Assembly: GCF_001544975.2 (NCBI RefSeq) | Contig: NZ_FCOG02000013.1 | Span: 62,001 to 126,000, forward strand | Origin: Caballeronia arationis | GTDB taxonomy: Bacteria > Pseudomonadota > Gammaproteobacteria > Burkholderiales > Burkholderiaceae | Reading direction: 5' to 3' | Length of the DNA stretch: 64,000 bases | Shown: positions 1-8,154 of the stretch, piece after piece | Numbering within the stretch: the first letter of the stretch is position 1 | How the letters are laid out: each line of letters opens with the position of its first letter | Made by a program: the position numbers and the translations under genes | Notes under the pieces: generated by a model | What the model saw: only the letters and a program-made list of their open reading frames with translations | What the model was told of the DNA's origin: nothing | Databases searched by the model: none

Positions 1-695
1 TTCAGGTTCGACACGAACGGCCCGTCCGGCCGGTTCAGGCTCTGGATCAGCGTGTTGGTCGACGCCAGCGCGGTGTCGAGCCGGTTGAGCGTCTGCGGCA
101 GACGCGCGGCCGCCGGCCCGACCTGGCTCGCGAGCGTCGCGATGCCGTCCGCGGCGCCTCGCAGGCTCTTCGTCGTCGCCAGCAGCTGGTCGCGGACGTC
201 GTCGGAGAGGAACTTGTCGGCGTCGTCGGCGAGGCGCTCGAACTTGCGCAGGATCACGTCGCCGCGCTGCTGGAGCTGGTCGAAGATCCCGGGGCGCATC
301 GGCACCTCGGCCACCTCCTTCACCGACGACGGCAGGTCGCGCGTGTCCTTGCCCGTATCGTCGAGCTGCACGAACGCGATGCCCGTCACGCCCTGAAAGC
401 CGAGCGTCGCGTAGGTGGAATGCGTCATCGGCGCGTTCTTGTCGACGAGAATGCGGATCCTGATCTGCCCCGGGTGCGCGCGGTCGAAGCGGATCGACTC
501 CACCTTGCCGACGCCGAGGCCGCGATAACGCACGGCGGCATCGGTGAAAAGGCCGGTCACGTTGGTGCGGGCGATCAGGTCGTACGGCACGCGCACCGTA
601 CGGTCGACGTTGAAAAAGAACGCCGTGAACGCGATCGCCCCAACGAGGGCGATGGTGAAGAGGCCAGCCCAGAACGCATGGGATTTGTTTTCCAT
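1..695 (-). CDS. MCE/MlaD-family lipid-binding protein (partial)
   Basis: This is the N-terminal 231 residues of an MCE-domain protein; the C-terminus lies beyond the left edge. The start is the ATG at 695, encoding MENKSHAFW. One membrane anchor (about residues 8-28, ending AFFFNVDR) is followed by the MCE domain (LFTDAAVRYRGLGVGKVESI, then LGFQGVTGIAFVQL) and a long helical region. MCE proteins sit in the periplasm on an ABC permease and carry phospholipids between membranes. It follows the ATPase gene by 58 bp in the same orientation, so permease, ATPase and MCE protein form one operon. Family assignment is firm; the lipid cargo and direction are unknown. Confidence 0.88.
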   Translation of the reverse strand, partial: MENKSHAFWAGLFTIALVGAIAFTAFFFNVDRTVRVPYDLIARTNVTGLFTDAAVRYRGLGVGKVESIRFDRAHPGQIRIRILVDKNAPMTHSTYATLGFQGVTGIAFVQLDDTGKDTRDLPSSVKEVAEVPMRPGIFDQLQQRGDVILRKFERLADDADKFLSDDVRDQLLATTKSLRGAADGIATLASQVGPAAARLPQTLNRLDTALASTNTLIQSLNRPDGPFVSNL

Positions 696-753
696 CGACA
701 GGTTCCTTTTCTTCCTACTCGCTCTTTGGTAAGCCTTTCCCGCGCTTCCCGCG

Positions 754-1629
754 TCACTTCAAGCCGAGAGGTGCTTCCTCCAGCGCGATGGCCGGCAGCT
801 TCGCGCGCCGCTCGGACGGCAGCGCCTGCAACGCGCGTCGGCCGCGCCGGCCGAGAAAATACTCGCGGATGAACGGATGGTCGACCGCCACCGCCTCTTC
901 CACCGGCGCCGCGACCAGCACGCGCCGCTCGGCGAGCACCGCGACGCGCGTCGAGAGCGCAACCATCGTGTCCAGATCGTGCGTGACCATGATGACCGTC
1001 AGCCCGAGCGCGCGGTGCAGCGTCGCGATCAGGTCGACGAATTCGTCGGAGGCCTTCGGGTCGAGGCCGGCGGTCGGCTCGTCGAGGAACAGCAGCTCCG
1101 GTTCGAGCGCGATCGCCCGCGCGATGCCCACGCGCTTCACCATCCCGCCCGAGAGCGCCGACGGCATCTTGCTCGCGTGCTTGCACGACAGCCCGACCAT
1201 CTCCAGCTTCAGCATCACGAATTCGCGGATCAGATCCTCGGGAATCTTGCCGAGTTCGCGAAACGGCTGCGCGATGTTGTCGTACACCGACAGCGACGAA
1301 AAGAGCGCGCCCTGCTGGAACATCATTCCGGAGCGCGTGCGCAGCATGCGCGCGGTTTCGTCGTCCATGCTCGCCCATTCCTCGCCGAGCACGCGGATGC
1401 GCCCGGACGTCGGCGATTCGAGGCCGAGCATCTGCCGCACGAGCGTCGTCTTGCCGGAGCCCGAGCCGCCGAGCAGCGCGACGATCTCGCCGCGCCGCAC
1501 CTGCAGGTTCAGATGCTCGTGGATCACGGTGCGCCCGTAGCGCTTCGTGACGTCCTCGCACTCGATCACCGGCTCCGCGATGACGGGCGGTGGCTGGTGG
1601 CGTACGGCGGTGGCGAGAGTCGTCGACAT
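754..1629 (-). CDS. ABC transporter ATP-binding protein, MlaF type
   Basis: A 291-residue ATPase that would power the neighbouring permease from the cytoplasmic face. Visible motifs are Walker A GGSGSGKT (54-61), the signature ALSGGM, Walker B LLFLDEPTAGLDP and the switch histidine in VTHDLDTM. I chose the ATG at 1629 (MSTTLATAVRH) because it overlaps the permease stop codon as TGATG, a sign of translational coupling. Upstream in-frame codons lie inside the permease gene. It resembles MlaF/Ttg2A ATPases of lipid-asymmetry systems. Because no mlaC or mlaB gene is seen nearby, it may be a paralogue of the main mla operon, so I give no symbol. Confidence 0.9.
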   Translation of the reverse strand: MSTTLATAVRHQPPPVIAEPVIECEDVTKRYGRTVIHEHLNLQVRRGEIVALLGGSGSGKTTLVRQMLGLESPTSGRIRVLGEEWASMDDETARMLRTRSGMMFQQGALFSSLSVYDNIAQPFRELGKIPEDLIREFVMLKLEMVGLSCKHASKMPSALSGGMVKRVGIARAIALEPELLFLDEPTAGLDPKASDEFVDLIATLHRALGLTVIMVTHDLDTMVALSTRVAVLAERRVLVAAPVEEAVAVDHPFIREYFLGRRGRRALQALPSERRAKLPAIALEEAPLGLK

Positions 1630-2756
1630 CAGAGGCCCACGTTCTGGAAAAGGATCGCGAACACGGCGTCCGCGAGAATCACGATGGTGATCGAGGTTAC
1701 GACGGAAGTGGTCGTGCCTTCGCCGAGACTTTCCGAATTCGGCTTGATGCGAAAGCCGAAGTGGCACGCGGCGAGCGCGATCAGCATGCCGAACACGACG
1801 CCCTTGCCGAGCCCGATCCACAGGTTCGCGATCGGCACGACGCTCGGCAGCGAGCGCACGAAGAACGAAATGTCGATGGACAGCACCAGCTTCGCCGCGA
1901 GCGCGCCGCCCGACAGCGCGATGATATTGGTCCACATGACGAGGAGCGGCATCGCGATGCCAAGCGCGATCACGCGCGGCAAAACGAGCCGCAGGCCGTG
2001 CGGGATGCCCATCACCTGCATCGCATCGAGTTCCTCGGTCACGCGCATCACGCCGATCTGCGCGGTGATTGCGGATCCGGAGCGCCCCGCGACCAGAATC
2101 GCCGACAGCACCGGCCCGAGCTCCCGAATCACCGACAGCCCCAGGATATTCACGATGTACTGGTTCGCGCCGAAGACGCGCAACTGCTGCGCCGAGAGAT
2201 AACTCAGCACGATGCCGATCAGGAACGCGACGAGCGCGGTGATTGCGAGTGCCTGCGTGCCTGCACTATAGACATTGGCAGAGATTTCCGTCCATGGGAT
2301 GCGTTTCGGACGCCGCACCAGGCCGATCAGGTCGATGACGAAGGTGCCGAACATCGCGAGGCCGCCGTACAGGTGCTCGAAGAACGAGAACAGCAAGAGA
2401 CCGAAGCGCGTGACGGGATCGGTGCGGTCGATCGGCTCGGGCTCCTCGCGCTCGGCGTCGAGCAGCGCGACGCGCTCGAAAATCTCGCGCTGCGTGTCCG
2501 ACAGCGCGATCACTTCCGGCATGCGCCGTCCCCAGATGCGCCACAGCGCCTGCCCGCCGACGTGGTCCAGCCGTTCGATCGAGAGCAGGTCCCAGTTGCG
2601 GATCGATTCCCTGCCGATCGCGCGCAGCCGCCGCGTCACGCCGCTCTTCGCGCGGTCGCGCGCGAGCGCGAGCGCCGTCCACTGGCCGGAGAGCCGGACC
2701 ACCTTGCCCTGCTGACCGGCTTCCACTCGCAGGCGGGGCGGAGTGTCGAAGTTCAA
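1629..2756 (-). CDS. ABC permease, STAS-like domain fused to MlaE domain
   Basis: Inner-membrane permease of the MCE lipid transporter. From the proposed TTG start (LNFDTPPRL) it is 375 residues. About the first 110 residues look like a STAS/MlaB-type domain (VVRLSGQW, then WDLLSIERLDHVGG). The MlaE permease domain follows, with hydrophobic segments around IVLSYLSAQQL, IRELGPVLSAILVAGRSGSA and the C-terminal VILADAVFAILFQNVGL. The conserved ELGPVL...AGRSG loop is intact. In E. coli MlaB is a separate protein; here the equivalent seems fused. No good ATG is available, and a GTG 12 codons upstream is an alternative start. The 3' end overlaps the ATPase start by one base. Confidence 0.85.
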   Translation of the reverse strand: MNFDTPPRLRVEAGQQGKVVRLSGQWTALALARDRAKSGVTRRLRAIGRESIRNWDLLSIERLDHVGGQALWRIWGRRMPEVIALSDTQREIFERVALLDAEREEPEPIDRTDPVTRFGLLLFSFFEHLYGGLAMFGTFVIDLIGLVRRPKRIPWTEISANVYSAGTQALAITALVAFLIGIVLSYLSAQQLRVFGANQYIVNILGLSVIRELGPVLSAILVAGRSGSAITAQIGVMRVTEELDAMQVMGIPHGLRLVLPRVIALGIAMPLLVMWTNIIALSGGALAAKLVLSIDISFFVRSLPSVVPIANLWIGLGKGVVFGMLIALAACHFGFRIKPNSESLGEGTTTSVVTSITIVILADAVFAILFQNVGL

Positions 2757-2918
2757 GGATTGGAGTCGCTTGGCGGAAAGGGAGCACACATTGTAACGAA
2801 GCTTTATGTTGGAAATGAGCCTATCGACGCGCTCCCGCCGGCCGGAACCGCCCGCCGCGACTGGCGTTCGGGCGACGGCGCGCGCGCACGGGCGAGACCT
2901 GACGCGCCGGCCCGCGGC

Positions 2919-2924
2919 TACAAT
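2919..2924 (+). promoter_or_regulatory. Candidate -10 box of birA
   Basis: TACAAT follows a GC-rich stretch, and its last base lies only 7 bases before the birA ATG at 2932. If it is used, transcription would begin at or next to the start codon, giving a leaderless message. No convincing -35 box is visible. Confidence 0.4.
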
Positions 2925-2931
2925 GCGAATC

Positions 2932-3846
2932 ATGAACTCTCCACACTCGCCCTTTCCGCTCGACGCCGCCTGGCGCATCGACCGCGAGCGGCTCGCGACG
3001 CTCCTCGCGCGGCCGGTGCGCGACTGGCCCGTCGAGATCGTCGATGAAACCGGCTCCACCAACGCCGACCTGATGGCGCGCATCAAGCAACGCCCGCGCG
3101 ATCCCTCGGCCGGCCAGAACGGTCTGGAGCCGCTCGTGCGCGTCGCGTATTCGCAGACGGCCGGGCGCGGACGGCGCGGCCGCCCGTGGGTGGCGCAGCC
3201 GGGCAATGCGCTGCTCCTTTCGATTGCGTGCGTGGTCGCGCGCCCGATCGAAGGCCTCGCCGGGCTGAGCCTCGCAATCGGCACGGGCGTGCTCGACGCG
3301 CTTTCCCGGCTGCCGCTTTCGGCGTCCGCCCGGCTCGCACTGAAGTGGCCGAACGACGTCCTGATCGACGACGGCAAGCTCGCCGGCATCCTGATCGAAA
3401 CCGCGTGGAACACACCGCAGGCGACGGCCGTCGTGATCGGCATCGGCATCAACCTGCACGGCGCGGCGGAACTCGCTGCACAGGTCGACGAAGCGAACCG
3501 CCAGGGCAGCGCCGCCGTGCTGGCGCCGGGAAATGCGCCGGCGTCGCTGTCGCGGGCGTGGCCGAACGCCAATCTCACCGATACGCTCGCTGCGCTCCTG
3601 AACGCGCTCGACGCGACGCTCACGCGCTTTTCCGCCGAAGGCTTCCGGCCGTTCCGCCAGTCGTGGCTCGCGGCGCACGCGTATGCGGGCCGCGAAGTCG
3701 TCCTGCTCGAACAGGGCGTGGAAGTGGCGCGCGGCGTCGCGGCAGGCGTCGACGATCAGGGCCAGTTGCAGATCGACACGCCCGAGGGCCTGCGCACGGC
3801 CGCGACGGGCGACGTCAGCCTGCGGCTCACGGAATCGCGTCCATGA
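2932..3846 (+). CDS. birA: Biotin--[acetyl-CoA-carboxylase] ligase
   Basis: Attaches biotin, via biotinyl-AMP, to the carboxyl carrier of acetyl-CoA carboxylase in the cytoplasm. The 304-residue protein has the ligase signatures ETGSTN, the biotinyl-AMP loop GRGRRGRPW and [19 protein letters not shown], then a small C-terminal SH3-like domain (GRE...[16 protein letters not shown]). There is no N-terminal winged helix, so it should be a monofunctional ligase, not a biotin-operon repressor. The start is ATG 2932 (MNSPHSPF); ATG 2923 is in frame but overlaps the candidate -10 box. It overlaps coaX by ATGA, so the two are translationally coupled. Confidence 0.93.
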   Translation: MNSPHSPFPLDAAWRIDRERLATLLARPVRDWPVEIVDETGSTNADLMARIKQRPRDPSAGQNGLEPLVRVAYSQTAGRGRRGRPWVAQPGNALLLSIACVVARPIEGLAGLSLAIGTGVLDALSRLPLSASARLALKWPNDVLIDDGKLAGILIETAWNTPQATAVVIGIGINLHGAAELAAQVDEANRQGSAAVLAPGNAPASLSRAWPNANLTDTLAALLNALDATLTRFSAEGFRPFRQSWLAAHAYAGREVVLLEQGVEVARGVAAGVDDQGQLQIDTPEGLRTAATGDVSLRLTESRP

Positions 3847-4640
3847 GCGGCGGCACGGCGCGGCTCTTGATCGACGCGGGCAACAGCCGGATCAAGTGGT
3901 CGCTGATCGACGAGAACGGCGCAGCGCTCGCGAGCGGCGCGGTCGACCATGACGCGCAGCCGGACTGGGCCGCGCAGCCGTTGCCGCGCGATGCGTGGAT
4001 ATCGAATGTGGCGGGAGAATCGGCGGCGAACCGCATCGACACGATGCTCGATGCCCGCTGGCCGGGCCTTGCGCGCACGACGGTTCGCGCACAGGCGCGC
4101 CAGTGCGGCGTGACGAATTGCTATGCAGAACCGTCGTCGCTCGGCAGCGACCGCTGGTGCGGCCTGATCGGCGCACATGCCGCGTTTGCGGGCGAAAACC
4201 TGCTCATCGCGACCTTCGGCACCGCGACGACGCTCGAAGCCCTGCGCGCCGACGGCACATTTACCGGCGGACTGATCGCGCCGGGCTGGTCGCTGATGAT
4301 GCATTCGCTCGGCACGCACACCGCACAATTGCCGACGCTCGACGCCGCCGCCGCGCGCCGCGCGCTCGACCACGAGCCTTTGAAGGCCCGCAGCGTCTTC
4401 GCGACCGACACGCGCGCGGCGCTCTCGTCGGGATGCCTGCTCGCGCAGGCCGGGCTGATCGAACGCGCGTGGCGTGACCTGCGCGCGGACTGGCAGAGCG
4501 ACGTGCGGCTCGTGCTCGGCGGCGGTGCCGCCAGCGAAATCGCCGGTGCGCTCGACGTGCCGCATACTCGCCACGATTCACTCGTGCTGGCCGGACTCGC
4601 GCTGATCGCCCGCGACACCGCCGCACGCAACCTTTCCTGA
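3843..4640 (+). CDS. coaX: Type III pantothenate kinase
   Basis: Phosphorylates pantothenate in the first step of coenzyme A synthesis. It is the type III (CoaX/Baf) enzyme, with an ASKHA fold requiring a monovalent cation and not feedback-inhibited by CoA. Of 265 residues, the diagnostic segments are the phosphate loop [11 protein letters not shown] at the N-terminus, [11 protein letters not shown] and [10 protein letters not shown], followed by [11 protein letters not shown] and a C-terminal [12 protein letters not shown]. The start overlaps the birA stop. The birA-coaX pair is usual in Betaproteobacteria, where the protein was first described as Baf in Bordetella. Confidence 0.94.
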   Translation: MSGGTARLLIDAGNSRIKWSLIDENGAALASGAVDHDAQPDWAAQPLPRDAWISNVAGESAANRIDTMLDARWPGLARTTVRAQARQCGVTNCYAEPSSLGSDRWCGLIGAHAAFAGENLLIATFGTATTLEALRADGTFTGGLIAPGWSLMMHSLGTHTAQLPTLDAAAARRALDHEPLKARSVFATDTRAALSSGCLLAQAGLIERAWRDLRADWQSDVRLVLGGGAASEIAGALDVPHTRHDSLVLAGLALIARDTAARNLS

Positions 4641-4653
4641 CGGAGCATCCGAC

Positions 4654-4893
4654 ATGCTGCGCTGGCTCGTCGCCATTCTCATCATCGCCAACCTGCTGAT
4701 GTTCGCCGTCGCGCGCGGCGCGTTCGGCCCGCTGCCCTCAGCGGGCGGGCGTGAGCCGCATCATCTGTTGCAGCAGGTGCGGCCGGAATCGCTGGCGGCG
4801 CGGCCGCTCCGGGCCGACGAAGCCGGCGACCAAGCGGTCGTCGGCGGTCCGGCGCCGGCCGCGCCCGTGCAGTCGACGCCGCTCGGGAAGTAA
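4654..4893 (+). CDS. Small membrane-anchored protein of unknown function
   Basis: A 79-residue protein 13 bp after coaX and presumably in its operon. Residues 3-22 (RWLVAILIIANLLMFAVARG) form one hydrophobic helix. The rest is a Pro/Ala/Gly-rich, probably periplasmic tail with no recognisable domain. The start has a GGAGCATCCGAC leader, giving a reasonable ribosome-binding site. Its position behind birA-coaX is the only clue; I assign no function. It ends 18 bp before the convergent adenylyltransferase gene. Confidence 0.7.
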   Translation: MLRWLVAILIIANLLMFAVARGAFGPLPSAGGREPHHLLQQVRPESLAARPLRADEAGDQAVVGGPAPAAPVQSTPLGK

Positions 4894-4911
4894 GCGGCGC
4901 CGCGCAGTCTG

Positions 4912-5391
4912 TTACTGCGCGCGGACCTTGCGTAGCAGCGCGGTCGTCGAGCGGTCGTGCTCGAACGCGATCGCGAGCGCCTTGCCGCCCCAGCTGCGCA
5001 CCGCCACCGATTCGGCAAGCTTGTCCATGTCGTAATCGCCGCCCTTCACGAGCACGTCCGGGCGCAGCGCTTCGATCAGCTGCAGCGGCGTCGATTCCTC
5101 GAACTTCACCACCCAGTCGACGCTTTCGAGCGACGCCAGCAACGCCATGCGGTCGTCTTCGCGATTGATCGGGCGGTCGTCGCCCTTGCCGAGCGTGCGC
5201 ACGGAGGCATCGCTGTTCACGCCGACGATCAGCGTCGCACCGAGCGCCTTCGCGTCCGCCAGATACGTGACGTGCCCGCGATGCAGGATGTCGAAGACAC
5301 CGTTGGTGAACACGACCGGGCCGGCGAGGGTCGGGCGAAGCGCGGCGAGCGCGTCGCGCGTGGTGATCTTGCGTTCGAAAGTGGCTGGCAT
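4912..5391 (-). CDS. rfaE2: D-glycero-beta-D-manno-heptose 1-phosphate adenylyltransferase
   Basis: Converts heptose-1-phosphate to ADP-heptose for the inner core of lipopolysaccharide. The 159-residue protein corresponds to the C-terminal (adenylyltransferase) half of E. coli HldE; the kinase half is absent, so the two activities are separate genes as in other Burkholderiaceae. The nucleotidyltransferase motif NGVFDILHRGH is near residue 30, followed by VGVNSDASVRTLGKG and VLVKGGDYD. The start MPATFERK at 5391 gives the usual family length; upstream in-frame codons encode low-complexity sequence. It is convergent with the coaX operon. Confidence 0.9.
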   Translation of the reverse strand: MPATFERKITTRDALAALRPTLAGPVVFTNGVFDILHRGHVTYLADAKALGATLIVGVNSDASVRTLGKGDDRPINREDDRMALLASLESVDWVVKFEESTPLQLIEALRPDVLVKGGDYDMDKLAESVAVRSWGGKALAIAFEHDRSTTALLRKVRAQ

Positions 5392-5475
5392 CGCGGTACT
5401 CTGGTGGAACGGGAGGAAGGGATTTTGCCACGCGGCGCGCCCGTACCCTCGTACGACGCGGGTCGCCGCCCAGAC

Positions 5476-5509
5476 AAAACAGCCCGCCGGGCGGACCCCG
5501 GCGGGCTGT
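5476..5509 (-). terminator. Rho-independent terminator
   Basis: A perfect 13-bp GC-rich stem with a 5-base loop is followed, on the minus strand, by TTTTG. It lies 31 bp after the stop of the ferritin-like gene and probably ends that transcript. Confidence 0.75.
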
Positions 5510-5539
5510 CGATTCATTGCGATTTCGAAATACGACTCT

Positions 5540-6412
5540 TCAGGCCGGCTGCTCCGCCGAACCGGACGCCGCCTGCAGACGCTGCACCACTTCCTTGCGA
5601 TAGCGGTTCAGTTCCTGCGCCGTCGCGAACGAGCGCTCGAACAGGATGGACAGGTTGTGCAGGATTCGTTCGACAACCTTCTTCTCCCAGCTGTCGTCGA
5701 AGCGGATCTGGTCGTCGAGCCAGCGCTCGAGCCATTCCGGGTCGGGCAGGCGCGACTGGATCGTGTCGCGCGGGAAGAGCGCCTGGTTGACGTGCAGGTT
5801 CGTGGGATGCAGCGGCTTTTCCGTGCGCCGCGCCGACGCCATCAGCACGCCGATCTTCGCGAATGCCGCGCGCGCCGTATCGCCGGCGGTCGCCATCGCC
5901 TTCTTCATGTAGCGCAGGTACGCGCCGCCGTGACGCGCTTCGTCGCGCGAGATGGTCTCGTAGATGGCCTTGATCACCGGCTCCGTGTGCCACTCGGCGG
6001 CACGGCGATACCAGTGGTTCAGGCGAATTTCGCCGCAGAAGTGCAGCATCAGCGTTTCGAGCGGCGGCGCCGGATCGAATTCGAACCGCACCGCGTGCAG
6101 TTCCTCTTCGGTCGGCACCATGTCCGGCTTGAAGCGGCGCAGATACTCCATGAGCACGAGCGAGTGCTTCTGTTCCTCGAAGAACCACACGCTCATGAAC
6201 GCGGAGAAGTCGCTGTCATGATGGTTGTCGCGCAGGAACATTTCGGTTGCGGGAAGTGCGGACCATTCGGTGATCGCGTTCATCTTGATGGTCTTCGCCT
6301 GCTCGTCGGTGAGCAGCGATGCATCGAACTTGTCCCAGGGGATATCTTTCTCCATATCCCAACGGACCGATTCCAGCGATTTATAAAGTTCCGGATAAAG
6401 CATGGTGTTCAT
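5540..6412 (-). CDS. Ferritin-like diiron protein
   Basis: A 290-residue soluble, helical protein with the carboxylate/histidine ligands of a diiron four-helix bundle. These are an early Glu in MNAITEWSAL, an ExxH in FFEEQKHSLVL, a Glu in HFCGEIRLNHW and a second ExxH in RDEARHGGAYL. The two ExxH pairs fit the ferritin-like superfamily that includes acyl-ACP desaturases and bacterial diiron oxygenases. I cannot tell a desaturase from an oxygenase or an iron-storage role. It is monocistronic, with a terminator behind it and a long upstream gap. The start is ATG 6412. Confidence 0.8.
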   Translation of the reverse strand: MNTMLYPELYKSLESVRWDMEKDIPWDKFDASLLTDEQAKTIKMNAITEWSALPATEMFLRDNHHDSDFSAFMSVWFFEEQKHSLVLMEYLRRFKPDMVPTEEELHAVRFEFDPAPPLETLMLHFCGEIRLNHWYRRAAEWHTEPVIKAIYETISRDEARHGGAYLRYMKKAMATAGDTARAAFAKIGVLMASARRTEKPLHPTNLHVNQALFPRDTIQSRLPDPEWLERWLDDQIRFDDSWEKKVVERILHNLSILFERSFATAQELNRYRKEVVQRLQAASGSAEQPA

Positions 6413-6907
6413 AGGTCCACCCCTGATCTGCCGCTTAGTGCGAGATTCTGTCTGTAGTTACTTTCGGCCCGGCGCGCGTGGGCAAGTTTGCCGAGCGGCT
6501 TGCCGCGTGGCGCCGAACAACCAAGCTTTCAATTTTACGCGGGAAACAGGCGCACAGACGCGATAAAACGGCAATAAGCGCCCGCCGCAATCAGCTGCGA
6601 CGTTTGACCGTGCTTGCCTGTTGTAGCGACGCCGCATTTCGGCTGGGCCGCCTTGCGTTTTTTGTCTACCTGGGTGAGGAGCTAAACCTGTGCCTGGGGT
6701 ATGAAGGGAGCCGACCGCGGCGCCCCGCGATGCTCGGGCCGCCGACACGTTTTCACCGCCCGACCAGCTTGCCTGCCGATCATGACAGCCTTGCGTTCGC
6801 CCGCTCCGATGCGAGCGCGCGGTGTGCTCCGGGCGCCCTCGGGTAGGTTGGGCGCCGCCGGGCGAGCCGAAAGATCGCTCGCCGAACTGCAAAAATATGT
6901 CGACCGA
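6413..6907 (-). other. Gene-free stretch upstream of the ferritin-like gene
   Basis: No credible coding frame is seen on either strand; the short open frames are low-complexity and lack homology I recognise. The part nearest 6412 should hold the promoter of the ferritin-like gene. The part nearest 6908 is the 3' flank of litR. I see no clear terminator hairpin with a T-run, and no riboswitch I recognise. Confidence 0.5.
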
Positions 6908-7903
6908 CTATAGCACGGCCGCCTGCGTGGCGGCCTGCCTCCAGGTCGCGACCGTCTCGTCGATCGGCGTCAGCCCCGGCACGTGCTCCACGCCCTCCGG
7001 CAGCTTGCGGCGCAATACGGGACTGCTGCCGCCGACCCATATGCCGACCTCCGCCGGCAGCAGGTTGCGCAGCTCGGCAAGCCCGCTCGACACCGCCTGA
7101 GCCGGCATCGACGCGGAGAACGACAGCGCGACGATGTCGAGCTTGTGCGCATTCACGGCATCGACGATGTCGTGCAGCGGCGTCTGCGTGCCGAGCCCCA
7201 TACATTCGCACTCGGAGAGCGAAAAGATCGCTTCCGCCATCAGGATGCCGAGCCCGTGGCTCTCGCCGGTGAGCGTGGTGAGCAACATGCGCGGCCGGCC
7301 GCCGCGCCCGCGCAGCGCGTCCGAGAGCGGCCGCAGCAGCGTGCGCAACGTTACCTGCATCGCCTCGCTGAACAGGTGCTCGTGGTAGACCTGAAGCGTG
7401 CCCGCCGCCCACGCATTGCCGACCCGCGCTGAAAGCGGCGCCGCGATATCGAGCACGAAACGTTCGAGACCGTCGCGTGTCGCGCGCTTGAGCAGTTCGA
7501 AGCGGAAGTCGTCGTAGGCGCCGGTGCGCAACATGCGAATCAGCCGGTCGAGTTCCACGTCCGGTGCATCCTGGCCGACGCCCGACTCCTGCGCCAGTTG
7601 CTGCAGCATCTCGATCGACTGCACGAGCACCTTGCTCGGCCGGTGCCCCGCGTCGAGGAGCCGCTTGACGAGCCGGAGTTTCGTCACCTGTTCCTGCGGA
7701 TAGAGGCGTTCGCCGCCCGGCGAGCGCATCGGTTGCGGGAAGCCGTAACGCCGCTCCCATACGCGCAGGGTGTCCTTCGTCAGCCCGATCTCGTGCGCGA
7801 TCGCCCCGATTCCGATGCCCGCGAGCGGCACGACCGTGTCATTCCCGCCCTCGCCGTCCGCCGGCGGCTCTCGTCCCGAGTCAATTTCTGGTATGTTTGT
7901 CAT
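6908..7903 (-). CDS. litR: Cobalamin-binding MerR-family photoreceptor regulator (LitR/CarH type)
   Basis: A 331-residue transcription factor. Residues 30-100 form the MerR DNA-binding domain (TLRVWERRYGFPQPMRSPGGERLYP). Residues 120-200 are a helical domain containing W165 and, nine residues later, E175-H176: the Trp-x9-Glu-His motif of CarH. The C-terminal Rossmann domain carries ESHGLG (E214, H216, G219), the ExHxxG motif that supplies the lower histidine ligand to B12. In CarH, adenosylcobalamin drives DNA-binding tetramers in the dark and light releases them. I infer a light-sensitive repressor of the divergent lipid operon and of itself. ATG 7903 is preferred; a TTG six bases upstream is possible. 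The start codon sits inside a palindromic operator. Confidence 0.9.
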   Translation of the reverse strand: MTNIPEIDSGREPPADGEGGNDTVVPLAGIGIGAIAHEIGLTKDTLRVWERRYGFPQPMRSPGGERLYPQEQVTKLRLVKRLLDAGHRPSKVLVQSIEMLQQLAQESGVGQDAPDVELDRLIRMLRTGAYDDFRFELLKRATRDGLERFVLDIAAPLSARVGNAWAAGTLQVYHEHLFSEAMQVTLRTLLRPLSDALRGRGGRPRMLLTTLTGESHGLGILMAEAIFSLSECECMGLGTQTPLHDIVDAVNAHKLDIVALSFSASMPAQAVSSGLAELRNLLPAEVGIWVGGSSPVLRRKLPEGVEHVPGLTPIDETVATWRQAATQAAVL

Positions 7904-7910
7904 GGACAAA
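7896..7910. promoter_or_regulatory. Candidate LitR operator 1, overlapping the litR start codon
   Basis: TTTGTC-ATG-GACAAA is a perfect 6-bp inverted repeat whose centre is the litR start codon. It shares CATGGACAAA with a second copy exactly 120 bp away. Its position suits autorepression. Confidence 0.5.
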
Positions 7911-8020
7911 ATGTTCCAGTCGATGAAGTTGCACGGTTGCAGTCTGCGTTTAAATCCTTATCACGAAAGGCTTGTAACGCCAGACCCGTGATCCCATGAT
8001 AGACGATTTTTCCAAACCAT

Positions 8021-8039
8021 CATGGACAAAGATTGGTCC
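8021..8039. promoter_or_regulatory. Candidate LitR operator 2, before the lipid operon
   Basis: CATGGACAAA recurs here, followed by GATTGGTCC, giving an imperfect inverted repeat (GGACAA, AGA, TTGGTCC). It lies 116 bp before the flavoprotein start and could control that operon. The assignment is inferred from repetition and position only. Confidence 0.45.
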
Positions 8040-8154
8040 TTTGTTCAACTGCATCCGCATCGACGCGCGCTGCGTAAGTTGAGAGACCGCCGCCCGAAGC
8101 GGGCGGCCCGGCGGCCTCGGGCGAGGCGCACACCGTTCGAACCACGGAGTTGCC

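Noticed and set aside
6458-6892. A 144-codon minus-strand frame in the gap before litR
   Set aside because: Composition is Arg/Gly/Ala-rich with no domain, and the start lacks a ribosome site; treated as non-coding.
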